A stretch of 64,000 bases of DNA, taken from NCBI RefSeq assembly GCF_900099965.1, contig NZ_FNDJ01000006.1:205320-269319 (forward strand). The letters are read 5' to 3'. Below, piece after piece: positions 35,696 to 43,634 of this stretch (position 1 is its first letter; each line of letters opens with the position of its first letter). A program made the position numbers and the translations under genes. Origin of the DNA: Nonomuraea jiangxiensis (GTDB lineage: Bacteria; Actinomycetota; Actinomycetes; Streptosporangiales; Streptosporangiaceae). The notes under the pieces were generated by a model, which was given only the letters and a program-made list of their open reading frames with translations, did no database searches and was not told the DNA's origin.

Positions 35696-36748
35696 ATGCG
35701 CGCCACCCTGTACCTGTCCGCCGGCAACGTGGTCGTCGACGACGTGCCCGACGCCTCGATCTCGGAGCCGACCGACGCCGTGGTGCGCGTCGTACGCGCC
35801 GCCGTCTGCGGTTCGGACCTGTGGTCCTACCGCGGGATCATCAACCGCGCGGAGCGGTCCCGGCTGGGCCACGAGTTCATCGGGATCGTGGCGGAGGTGG
35901 GCGACGAGGTCCGCACCGTACGGCCGGGCGATCTGGTCGTCGCGCCCTTCCAGTGGTCGGACAACACCTGCCCGGCCTGCCTGGACGGCATCCAGACGTC
36001 GTGCGAGCGCGGCGGCACCTTCGGCGCGGCGGGCACCGACGGCGGCCAGGGCGAGGCCGTACGGGTGCCGTACGCCGACGGGACCCTCGTGGCCGTGCCC
36101 GGCGGCATGGACGGCACCGGCGAGTCGCTCTACCCCGCCCTGCTGGCGGCCTCCGACGTGATGGGCACCGGCCTGCACGGAGCCGTGCTGGCCGGCGTCA
36201 CCGAGGGCTCGACGGTGGCCGTCATCGGTGACGGGGCCGTCGGTTTGTGCGCGGTGCTGGGCGCGAGGAGCATACTCGGGGCCGAGCGGGTCATCCTGAT
36301 GAGCCGGCACGCCGATCGCACGGCGGTCGGCAAGCTCTTCGGGGCGACGGACGTCATCGCCGAGCGCGGTGACGAGGGCATCGCGGCCGTTCGCGAGCTG
36401 ACCGGCGGTCTCGGCGTGCGGCACGTGGTCGAGGCGGTCGGCACTCCCGAGTCGTGGTCGATGGCCGTCGGCATGGCCCGCGAGGGCGGCTCGATCGGTG
36501 CCGTCGGCGTGCCGCACACCGCGCCCACGCTGCCGCTGTTCCCGCCGCTCATCCACCACCTCAGCCTGAACCTGGGCATCGCCCCCGTGCGCCGGTATCT
36601 TCCCGACCTGATCTCCTGCATCACGGCCGGCACCCTCGACCCGGGACCGGTCTTCGACACCGTCCTCCCGCTGGAGGACGTGGCCCGGGGTTACGCGGCG
36701 ATGGCCGCCCGCGAGTCCATCAAGGCCATGCTCACGATGCAGCCGTAG
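35696..36748 (+). CDS. Zinc-dependent alcohol dehydrogenase (MDR superfamily)
   Basis: A 350-residue MDR enzyme. Catalytic zinc ligands are in VCGSDLWSYRG and GHEFIGIV; the structural-zinc loop NTCPACLDGIQTSC shows only three of the usual four cysteines, so that site may be weak or use another residue. The Rossmann motif is GDGAVG near residue 182. ATG at 35696 is the start consistent with other members (MRATLYLSAGNVVVDD). It lies 40 bases after the amidase fusion and is probably in the same operon, suggesting that the pathway generates or uses an alcohol. Confidence 0.9.
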   Translation: MRATLYLSAGNVVVDDVPDASISEPTDAVVRVVRAAVCGSDLWSYRGIINRAERSRLGHEFIGIVAEVGDEVRTVRPGDLVVAPFQWSDNTCPACLDGIQTSCERGGTFGAAGTDGGQGEAVRVPYADGTLVAVPGGMDGTGESLYPALLAASDVMGTGLHGAVLAGVTEGSTVAVIGDGAVGLCAVLGARSILGAERVILMSRHADRTAVGKLFGATDVIAERGDEGIAAVRELTGGLGVRHVVEAVGTPESWSMAVGMAREGGSIGAVGVPHTAPTLPLFPPLIHHLSLNLGIAPVRRYLPDLISCITAGTLDPGPVFDTVLPLEDVARGYAAMAARESIKAMLTMQP

Positions 36749-36753
36749 CGTAA

Positions 36754-36770
36754 CGGTATGGTGTATACCG
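36754..36770. promoter_or_regulatory. Palindrome CGGTAT-GGTGT-ATACCG upstream of formate dehydrogenase operon
   Basis: A perfect 6-bp inverted repeat with a 5-bp centre, of the GGTATACC type often used by GntR-family regulators, lies 128 bases before fdsG and just after the alcohol dehydrogenase stop. No GntR gene is in the window, so the binding protein would be encoded elsewhere. Confidence 0.5.
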
Positions 36771-36897
36771 AAGTGCCTCACCCGGCCTGACCAGCGTCGA
36801 TAGTCGCCGGCTCTCAACCGATCGAAGAGAACGATTGGACGCTCGCGCCCACGATGAGTGATCGTGCAAGTGCGAGCCCCCGATCGAAAGGCTGGTC

Positions 36898-37368
36898 ATG
36901 TCGTCGCCAGCACAGTCTCTTGAAGATCGAGTACGCTCGGTCGTCGCTCGGCACCGCGACGACCGAGGTGCTCTGCTCCCGATCCTGCACGATCTCATGG
37001 AGGATCTGGGCCATGTCGATCCCGCGGCGATCCCGATCCTGGCCGACGAGCTGAACCTGTCGAAGGCCGACGTGCACGGCGTCGTCACCTTCTACCACGA
37101 CTTCCGCCAGAGCGCGCCGGGCCGTACGACGGTCCGGATCTGCCGGGCGGAGGCGTGCCAGTCGGTGGGCGCGGCCGGGCTGGTCGAGCAGGCGAAGAAC
37201 CGGCTCGGCGTCGGCCTCGGGGAGACCACGCCGGACGGATCGGTCACCCTGGAGCAGGTCTTCTGCCTCGGCAACTGCGCGATCGGCCCGTCCGTCCAGG
37301 TCGGCGACCGGCTGTACGGCAGGGTCGGGCCGCAGGAGCTCGACCGTCTTCTGGAGGTCACCGCGTGA
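36898..37368 (+). CDS. fdsG: NAD-dependent formate dehydrogenase, gamma subunit
   Basis: A 156-residue NuoE-type [2Fe-2S] subunit. The cluster ligands are C-x4-C in CRAEACQSVG and C-x3-C in CLGNC, in the thioredoxin-like fold, preceded by a helical domain (LLPILHDLMEDLGHVD). It passes electrons between the FMN of FdsB and the rest of the soluble complex. Its stop overlaps the GTG start of fdsB (GTGA). RBS GAAAGG before the ATG. Complex I subunits E/F/G would be neighboured by nuo genes, which are absent. Confidence 0.93.
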   Translation: MSSPAQSLEDRVRSVVARHRDDRGALLPILHDLMEDLGHVDPAAIPILADELNLSKADVHGVVTFYHDFRQSAPGRTTVRICRAEACQSVGAAGLVEQAKNRLGVGLGETTPDGSVTLEQVFCLGNCAIGPSVQVGDRLYGRVGPQELDRLLEVTA

Positions 37369-38912
37369 CCGAGGTGACCGTCTACGTCCCGCGCGACTCC
37401 GCGGCCCGTTCGGTGGGGGCCGACCAGGTCGCCGAGCGGATCGCTGCGGCGGCCGGCCCCAGGGCCCGCGTCGTGCGCAACGGCTCCCGCGGCCTGCTGT
37501 GGCTCGAACCGCTGGTCGAGGTGGAGACGCCGGCCGGCCGGGTGGCGTACGGGCCGGTGACCCCGGACGACGTCGAGGACCTGCTCGACGCGGGACTGCT
37601 CGATGGCGCCGGGCACCGCCTGTGCCTCGGCCCGACCGAGGAGATCGCCTGGCTGCGCGACCAGACGCGGGTGACCTTCGCCCGGGTCGGCGTGATCGAC
37701 CCGCTCTCCCCCGACGACTACACCGCCCACGGCGGGCTCGCCGGGCTGAGGCGCGCCCTGTCCCTCGCCCCCGAGCAGGTCGTGGCCGAGGTCACCGACT
37801 CCGGGCTGCGCGGGCGCGGCGGCGCGGGCTTCCCCGCGGGCATCAAGTGGAAGACCGTGCTCGGCGCCGAGTCGGACCTGAAGTTCGTCTGCTGCAACGC
37901 CGACGAGGGCGACAGCGGCACCTTCGCCGACCGGATGCTGATGGAGGGCGACCCGTTCACCCTCATCGAGGGGATGGCGATCGCCGCCTGGGCGACCGGC
38001 GCGAGCGAGGGCTACATCTACATCCGCTCCGAGTATCCGGACGCCGTGGCCACGATGCGCGCGGCGATCGACGCCGCCTATGCGCGGGGCTGGCTCGGCA
38101 AGCGGGTCCTCGACCAGGACTTCACCTTCGACCTGTTCGTCCGGGTCGGCGGCGGGGCCTACATCTGCGGCGAGGAGACCTCCATGCTGGAGAGCCTGGA
38201 GGGCAAGCGCGGCACGGTGCGCGCCAAGCCGCCGATCCCGGCTCTGGAGGGCCTGTTCGGCAGGCCCACCGTGGTGAACAACGTACTCACCCTGGGCTCG
38301 GTGCCGATGATCATGGCCGACGGCGCGGAGGCGTTCGCCGGGCTCGGGGTGGGCCGCTCGCGCGGCACCCAGGTCTTCCAGCTGGGCGGCAACATCGCCC
38401 GCGGCGGCATCGTGGAGACCGCCTTCGGCATCACCCTCGGCGAGCTGGTCGAGGGCTACGGCGGCGGCACCCGCTCGGGCCGGCCGGTACGGGCCGTCCA
38501 GGTCGGCGGGCCGCTCGGCGCCTACCTGCCGACGTCCCGGTTCGACCTGCCGATGGACTACGAGGCGTTCGCCGCGGCGGGCGCGATGGTGGGCCACGGC
38601 GGCGTGGTGGTGTTCGACGACACCGTGGACATGGCGGGGCAGGCCAGGTTCGCCATGGAGTTCTGCGCCGCCGAGTCGTGCGGCAAGTGCACCCCGTGCC
38701 GGATCGGCGCGGTACGCGGCGTCGAGGTCATCGACCGTATCGTCGCGGGCGAGAACCGGAGCGCCAACCTGAAGGTGCTCAACGATCTGTGTCACCTGAT
38801 GACAGAGGGTTCCCTCTGCGCGATGGGCGGCCTGACACCGATGCCGGTGCGGAGCGCCCTCACCCACTTCCCCGGCGACTTCGGAGCGACCTCGGAGGAG
38901 GAACGGCGATGA
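37365..38912 (+). CDS. fdsB: NAD-dependent formate dehydrogenase, beta subunit
   Basis: A 515-residue NuoF-like diaphorase. An N-terminal, cysteine-poor thioredoxin-like part (about 1-130) precedes the FMN/NADH domain with GLRGRGGAGFPAGIKW and the CCNADEGDSGTF loop, a soluble-ligand-binding beta-grasp part, and the [4Fe-4S] motif SCGKCTPCRIG with a later cysteine in SLCAMGG. It oxidises or reduces NAD. Start GTG and the following ATGA overlap with fdsA tie it into the operon. Confidence 0.94.
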   Translation: MTEVTVYVPRDSAARSVGADQVAERIAAAAGPRARVVRNGSRGLLWLEPLVEVETPAGRVAYGPVTPDDVEDLLDAGLLDGAGHRLCLGPTEEIAWLRDQTRVTFARVGVIDPLSPDDYTAHGGLAGLRRALSLAPEQVVAEVTDSGLRGRGGAGFPAGIKWKTVLGAESDLKFVCCNADEGDSGTFADRMLMEGDPFTLIEGMAIAAWATGASEGYIYIRSEYPDAVATMRAAIDAAYARGWLGKRVLDQDFTFDLFVRVGGGAYICGEETSMLESLEGKRGTVRAKPPIPALEGLFGRPTVVNNVLTLGSVPMIMADGAEAFAGLGVGRSRGTQVFQLGGNIARGGIVETAFGITLGELVEGYGGGTRSGRPVRAVQVGGPLGAYLPTSRFDLPMDYEAFAAAGAMVGHGGVVVFDDTVDMAGQARFAMEFCAAESCGKCTPCRIGAVRGVEVIDRIVAGENRSANLKVLNDLCHLMTEGSLCAMGGLTPMPVRSALTHFPGDFGATSEEERR

Positions 38913-41695
38913 CCCTGATCAAGGAGCAGGACTACGGCACTCCGGCGCGCTCGGGCGAGGCCACCGTGTCCGTGGAGATCGACGGCAAGACGGTGCTGGT
39001 TCCGGAGGGGACCTCGGTGATGCGGGCCGCCGCCGAGTGCGGCATCGACATCCCGAAGCTGTGCGCCACCGACAACCTCGAACCCTTCGGCTCGTGCCGC
39101 CTCTGCCTGGTGGACATCGACGGCCGCAAGGGCTCCCCGGCGTCGTGCACCACCCCGGTGGCCGACGGGATGAAGGTACGCACCCAGACGCCCGAGCTGG
39201 CCGAGCTGCGCCGCGGCGTCATGGAGCTGTACATCTCCGACCACCCGCTGGACTGCCTGACCTGTCCGGCCAACGGCGGCTGCGAGCTGCAGGACATGGC
39301 GGGCGTGGTCGGCCTGCGGGAGGTCCGCTACGGCTTCGACGGCGAGAACCACCTCGACCTGCCGACCGACAGCACCAACCCCTACTTCGACTTCGACGCC
39401 AGCAAGTGCATCGCCTGCTCGCGCTGCGTGCGCGCCTGCGGTGAGGTGCAGGGCACCTTCGCCCTGACCATCGAGGGCCGCGGGTTCGACTCGAAGGTGG
39501 CCGCCGGTGCCGGTGGCACGTTCATGGAGTCCGAGTGCGTCTCCTGTGGCGCCTGCGTACAGGCCTGCCCGACGTCCACGCTGCAGGAGCGGTCCGTGGT
39601 CCAGCTCGGCATGCCGACCCGCAGTGTCATCACCACCTGCGCCTACTGCGGCGTGGGCTGCTCGTTCAAGGCCGAGCTGCGTGGCGACGAGGTCGTCCGC
39701 ATGGTGCCGTACAAGGACGGCAAGGCCAACGAGGGACACTCCTGCGTCAAGGGCCGCTTCGCCTTCGGCTACGCCTCGCACCCCGATCGGCAGCTCAAGC
39801 CGATGGTGCGCGAGCGGATCACCGACCCCTGGCGCGAGGTGGAGTGGGAGGAGGCCATCGGCTACGTCGGCAGCCGCATGCTGGACATCCAGGCCAGGCA
39901 CGGCGCCGGCGCGATCGGCGGCATCAGCTCCTCCCGGTGCACCAACGAGGAGGTGTACGTCGTCCAGAAGATGGTGCGCGCCGCCTTCGGCAACAACAAC
40001 GTCGACACCTGCGCCCGCGTCTGCCACTCCCCGACCGGCTACGGCCTCAAGCAGACCTACGGCACCTCGGCCGGCACCCAGGACTTCAAGTCCGTGGACA
40101 AGGCCGACGTCATCCTGATCATCGGGGCCAACCCGACCGACGCCCACCCGGTGTTCGGCTCGCGGATCAAGCGCCGGCTGCGCCAGGGCGCCAAGCTCAT
40201 CGTCGCCGACCCGCGCAAGATCGACCTCGTACGCTCCCCGCACATCCAGGCCGAGCACCACCTGCCGGTACGGCCCGGCACCAACGTGGCGCTGATCAAC
40301 GCGATGAGCCACGTGGTGGTGACCGAGGGCCTGGTGGACCGGGAGTTCGTCGAGGAGCGCTGCGAGGACTTCGCCGAGTGGGAGCGGTTCATCTCCGCCC
40401 CCGAGCACAGCCCCGAGGCGGTCGAGTCGATCACCGGCATCCCCGCGGCCGAGCTGCGCGCCGCCACCCGTCTGTACGCGAGCGCGCGCAACGCCACCAT
40501 CATGTACGGCCTCGGCGTCACCGAGCACAGCCAGGGCTCGACCATGGTGATGGGCATGGCCAACCTGGCCATGGCCACCGGCAACATCGGCCGCGAGGGC
40601 GTTGGGGTGAACCCGCTGCGCGGGCAGAACAACGTGCAGGGTTCGTGCGACATGGGCTCCTTCCCGCACGAGCTGCCCGGCTACCGGCACGTCTCCGACG
40701 AGGTCGTACGCGGCACGTTCGAGACGCTGTGGGGCCGGGTGCTGGACCCCGAGCCGGGCCTGCGCATCCCCAACATGTTCGACGCCGCGATCGACGGCAC
40801 GTTCCGGGGCCTGTTCGTGCAAGGTGAGGACATCGTCCAGTCGGACCCGAACACCCAGCACGTCACCGCCGCCCTGTCGTCGATGGAGCTGGTGGTCGTG
40901 CAGGACCTGTTCCTCAACGAGACCTCGAAGTACGCGCACGTCTTCCTGCCGGGCACCTCGTTCCTGGAGAAGAACGGCACGTTCACCAACGCCGAGCGCC
41001 GGATCAACCGGGTCCGCCCGGTGATGGCGCCGCGGACCGGCAAGCACGAGTGGGAGATCGTCTGCGAGATCGCGCAGGCGATGGGCTACCCGATGAAGTA
41101 CGACGACTCCGCGCAGATCATGGACGAGATCGCGTTCACCACGCCGACCTTCTCCGGGGTGTCGTTCGCCAAGCTCGACCAGGTCGGCAGCGTCCAGTGG
41201 CCGTGCAACGACGCGGCGCCCGAGGGCACCCCGATCATGCACATCGACGGGTTCGTACGCGGCAGGGGCCGGTTCGTGCAGACCGACTACGTCCCGACCC
41301 AGGAACGCAGCACCCGCAAGTTCCCGCTGATCCTGACGACCGGACGCATCCTGTCGCAGTACAACGTGGGCGCCCAGACCCGGCGTACCGGGAACAGCGC
41401 CTGGCATCCGGAGGACATGCTGGAGATGCACCCGCACGACGCCGAGGTGCGCGGCATCCGCGACGGTGACACCGTGGCGCTGGCCAGCCGGGTCGGCGAG
41501 ACCACCCTGCGGGTGAAGATCGCCGAGCGCATGCCGGTCGGGGTGGTCTACACGACCTTCCACCACCCGGTGACCGGCGCCAACGTGGTGACCACGGAGA
41601 ACTCCGACTGGGCGACCAACTGCCCCGAGTACAAGGTGACCGCGGTCCAGGTGTCCCTGAAGCACCCGACCCCGGCCGCCGCCGTGGTGAGGTGA
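38909..41695 (+). CDS. fdsA: NAD-dependent formate dehydrogenase, catalytic alpha subunit
   Basis: A 928-residue molybdenum enzyme. In order: plant-type [2Fe-2S] motif (CGIDIPKLC, CRLC), a His-Cys3 [4Fe-4S] site (DHPLDCLTCPANGGC), two ferredoxin [4Fe-4S] motifs (CIACSRCVRAC, CVSCGACVQAC), then the bis-MGD domain with CAYCGVGC cluster site. C372 in ARVCHS occupies the metal-ligand position that is selenocysteine in E. coli FdhF, so this is a cysteine-type enzyme; the following histidine is conserved. Length and modules match Rhodobacter/Cupriavidus FdsA. It interconverts formate and CO2 in the cytoplasm. The sulfurtransferase gene fdhD (fdsC) is not in the window. Confidence 0.95.
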   Translation: MTLIKEQDYGTPARSGEATVSVEIDGKTVLVPEGTSVMRAAAECGIDIPKLCATDNLEPFGSCRLCLVDIDGRKGSPASCTTPVADGMKVRTQTPELAELRRGVMELYISDHPLDCLTCPANGGCELQDMAGVVGLREVRYGFDGENHLDLPTDSTNPYFDFDASKCIACSRCVRACGEVQGTFALTIEGRGFDSKVAAGAGGTFMESECVSCGACVQACPTSTLQERSVVQLGMPTRSVITTCAYCGVGCSFKAELRGDEVVRMVPYKDGKANEGHSCVKGRFAFGYASHPDRQLKPMVRERITDPWREVEWEEAIGYVGSRMLDIQARHGAGAIGGISSSRCTNEEVYVVQKMVRAAFGNNNVDTCARVCHSPTGYGLKQTYGTSAGTQDFKSVDKADVILIIGANPTDAHPVFGSRIKRRLRQGAKLIVADPRKIDLVRSPHIQAEHHLPVRPGTNVALINAMSHVVVTEGLVDREFVEERCEDFAEWERFISAPEHSPEAVESITGIPAAELRAATRLYASARNATIMYGLGVTEHSQGSTMVMGMANLAMATGNIGREGVGVNPLRGQNNVQGSCDMGSFPHELPGYRHVSDEVVRGTFETLWGRVLDPEPGLRIPNMFDAAIDGTFRGLFVQGEDIVQSDPNTQHVTAALSSMELVVVQDLFLNETSKYAHVFLPGTSFLEKNGTFTNAERRINRVRPVMAPRTGKHEWEIVCEIAQAMGYPMKYDDSAQIMDEIAFTTPTFSGVSFAKLDQVGSVQWPCNDAAPEGTPIMHIDGFVRGRGRFVQTDYVPTQERSTRKFPLILTTGRILSQYNVGAQTRRTGNSAWHPEDMLEMHPHDAEVRGIRDGDTVALASRVGETTLRVKIAERMPVGVVYTTFHHPVTGANVVTTENSDWATNCPEYKVTAVQVSLKHPTPAAAVVR

Positions 41696-41934
41696 TCAAC
41701 GTGACCGCTACCCACACGCCCCCGCACATCCGCATGTCGAACGAGATCGCGGTGCAGTTCCGCAACCGGGACCCGGCCTGGGCGGCCGAGCAGATCGCCG
41801 CCCACATCCACTCCTTCTGGGACCCCCGGATGCGGGCCAGGCTGCTCGCCGACGTGACCGCCGACGACGACCGCCTGGACCCGCTCATCGTGGCCGCCGC
41901 CGCCCTGCTGCCCCCGGCCAGGGCGAACGGCTGA
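41692..41934 (+). CDS. fdsD: NAD-dependent formate dehydrogenase, delta subunit
   Basis: An 80-residue small subunit with the family core NEIAVQFRNRDPAWAAEQIAAHI and FWDPRMR. FdsD is needed for a stable active complex in Rhodobacter. GTG at 41692 overlaps the fdsA stop; a second GTG three codons later is possible. It closes the operon and is followed by a strong hairpin. Confidence 0.9.
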   Translation: MINVTATHTPPHIRMSNEIAVQFRNRDPAWAAEQIAAHIHSFWDPRMRARLLADVTADDDRLDPLIVAAAALLPPARANG

Positions 41935-41947
41935 CCTGGGTCAGGCC

Positions 41948-41976
41948 GGCCGGGGAGGGCTCAGCGCTCCCCGGCC
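41948..41976. terminator. Hairpin between fdsD and merR-like gene
   Basis: GGCCGGGGAG (41948-41957) pairs perfectly with CTCCCCGGCC (41967-41976), loop 9. It lies between the converging fdsD and MerR genes and covers the MerR stop, so it likely terminates both messages. No T-run. Confidence 0.65.
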
Positions 41977-42368
41977 GAGGGGATGCGGGCGGTGATCTGC
42001 TCGCGGGCGTGCTCGCACTCGGCGAAGCTGTACGGGCAGTCGAGGGCGTGCTCGATCAGCTCCTTGGCCGCCCGCGCCCGCGAGATGCGCCGTTCCAGCT
42101 CCTCCACGTGGTGGCGCAGCACATCACGGTGCTCCATGGGACTGGGAGCGGAGAGCAGCACGCTCAACTCCCGCAGCGTGAAGCCCGCCTCCTTGCCCAT
42201 CAGGATCAGCGCCACCCGCTCCAGATCGGCCTGCCCGTACGCGCGCTGACCGCCCGCCCGCCGGCCGGGATCCAGCAGGCCCATGCTCTCCCAGTGGCGC
42301 AGCACGTGTGTGGCCAGGCCGAACCGCTCGGCCAGCTCGCCGATGGCCATCCCGTCGCTTGACTTCAT
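41961..42368 (-). CDS. MerR family transcriptional regulator
   Basis: A 135-residue regulator with the MerR winged helix (MAIGELAERFGLATHVLRHWESMGLL, quoted ends only: MAIGEL to GLL), the AYGQADLERV wing and a coiled-coil dimer helix. The C-terminal cysteines (CPYSFAECEH) could bind a ligand or metal but do not match a known sensor class. ATG at 42368 faces the MBL-fold gene with under 30 bases between starts, so its operator must sit over both promoters. Confidence 0.88.
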   Translation of the reverse strand: MKSSDGMAIGELAERFGLATHVLRHWESMGLLDPGRRAGGQRAYGQADLERVALILMGKEAGFTLRELSVLLSAPSPMEHRDVLRHHVEELERRISRARAAKELIEHALDCPYSFAECEHAREQITARIPSAGER

Positions 42369-42375
42369 GTGTACA

Positions 42376-42392
42376 TTAACCGGCACGGTAAC
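42376..42392. promoter_or_regulatory. Candidate MerR dyad between divergent genes
   Basis: TTAACCG and CGGTAAC flank a GCA centre, an imperfect dyad filling the 27-base gap between the MerR and MBL-fold starts. MerR proteins usually bind such spacer dyads. Confidence 0.4.
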
Positions 42393-42395
42393 GGC

Positions 42396-43151
42396 ATGAT
42401 CAAGCCAACCATCGCGATCACGCGCGTGGTCAACTCCTGCGTCCTGCTGGAACTGGACGGCCATGCCGTCCTCACCGACCCCTGGTTCACCGAACGGTGG
42501 TGGCTGCGCCGAGGAGAGCCGCTGGGCCTGCGCATCGCCGACCTGCCCCCGCTCGGCGCCATCGTCGTCACCAACCTGGCCACCAACCACTGGGACCTGC
42601 GCGGGCTGCGCCACCTGCCGGCCAAGGAATCCACCCCGCTCTACGTGCCCACGCGAGGCATGGCCCGCCGGGCCCGCGCCGTGGGCTTCCACCAGGCGCA
42701 GTGCCTGACGTGGGGGCAGACCCGCGACCTGGCGCCCGGCCTGTCCTTGCGGGTCGTGCCGTCCGGGCGCACCCTGCTGTGGCCCAACAACGCCTACGTC
42801 TTCACGACGGCGAGCGGGCGTGTCTTCTTCGGAGGGGAGATGGGCGAGGTCGAGCCGCTGGAGCGGTACCGGGCCGGCCACCCGGAGGTGGATCTGGCCC
42901 TGCTGCCCGTGAACGGGCTGCGCCCGGTGTTCGGCCCCCGCCTGGTGATGGGGCCGAGCCAGGCCGTCGCGGGCTCGTCCGCGCTCGGGGCCAAGGTGCT
43001 GATCCCGGTGCACGACGCCCACGGGCACGACCCGCTCTCCCGGCTGTTCCGCACCTCCGGCACCGCCTCGGACGCCGCGGCACTGGCCGGCCCGGACCTG
43101 CGGGTCATGGATCTGCCGACGGGTGAACGCCGGCAGCTCTCACCCTCGTGA
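42396..43151 (+). CDS. MBL-fold (UlaG-like) protein with degenerate metal site
   Basis: A 251-residue metallo-beta-lactamase-fold protein from ATG 42396. The frame DGHAVLTDPWF and the fold order are clear, but the metal motif that should read HxHxDH is TNLATNHWD, keeping only the last histidine, and the GDxG position reads GGEMGE. It may be a non-catalytic binding protein. It diverges from the MerR gene and ends inside the luciferase-domain gene by 12 bases on the opposite strand. Confidence 0.8.
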   Translation: MIKPTIAITRVVNSCVLLELDGHAVLTDPWFTERWWLRRGEPLGLRIADLPPLGAIVVTNLATNHWDLRGLRHLPAKESTPLYVPTRGMARRARAVGFHQAQCLTWGQTRDLAPGLSLRVVPSGRTLLWPNNAYVFTTASGRVFFGGEMGEVEPLERYRAGHPEVDLALLPVNGLRPVFGPRLVMGPSQAVAGSSALGAKVLIPVHDAHGHDPLSRLFRTSGTASDAAALAGPDLRVMDLPTGERRQLSPS

Positions 43152-43535
43152 GGTCATCCCGTCCGTGACGGTCTCCTCTGCCGGGGGTTCGGCATTGGCC
43201 TTGATCGCCACACTGACCAGGGCCAGGAGGGCGTGGAGATCCATGGAGTCCTCAAGGCTGATGACCACCCAGCCCGGCTCGGTGGCGAGGCCCAGGTGGA
43301 CGGACTTGGCCAGCACGTCCATCAGCCGGTCGAGCACCGGCCGGGTCAGGTGCAGGTGAGCGGTGCCACGGCCGTTGAACCGGACGATCTCCCGGTCCTC
43401 GGCGGTGAACACGACACCGTTGTCGTGGTGGGCCGGGGCGAGCGCCGGCCAGGAACGCAGGGAATCGATCGCTTGGGCAGCGTACGGGAATGCGGGCTCC
43501 CGCACGGCGGGATGACGCCGCGTCACACGTCCCAT
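43140..43535 (-). CDS. Luciferase-domain (DUF5519-like) protein
   Basis: A 131-residue protein with a core GTAHLHLTRPVLDRLMDV and LGLATEPGWVVISL, as in small luciferase-domain proteins of Pfam that are widespread and uncharacterised in actinomycetes. No signal or membrane segment. Its 3' end overlaps the converging MBL-fold gene by 12 bases. The N-terminal 40 residues (HPAVREPAFPYAAQAIDSL) are less conserved. Function unknown. Confidence 0.75.
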   Translation of the reverse strand: MGRVTRRHPAVREPAFPYAAQAIDSLRSWPALAPAHHDNGVVFTAEDREIVRFNGRGTAHLHLTRPVLDRLMDVLAKSVHLGLATEPGWVVISLEDSMDLHALLALVSVAIKANAEPPAEETVTDGMTSRG

Positions 43536-43634
43536 GCTCGCTGTCAGGAACCATGTTGCGCTACCTACTGTTTCCCAACCGTTATCCCGCCGTTCCAGAA
43601 GTCGATCTCCACGGGGTGTCCACCATGCTAGAGG

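Noticed and set aside
38792-41665. Long open frame antisense to fdsA
   Set aside because: The fdsA strand has full iron-sulfur and molybdenum motifs; the antisense frame has none.
36898-41934. Complex I fragment (nuoE-F-G)
   Set aside because: The alpha subunit has a bis-MGD domain with the Cys-His formate dehydrogenase active site, an FdsD gene follows, and no other nuo genes are present.
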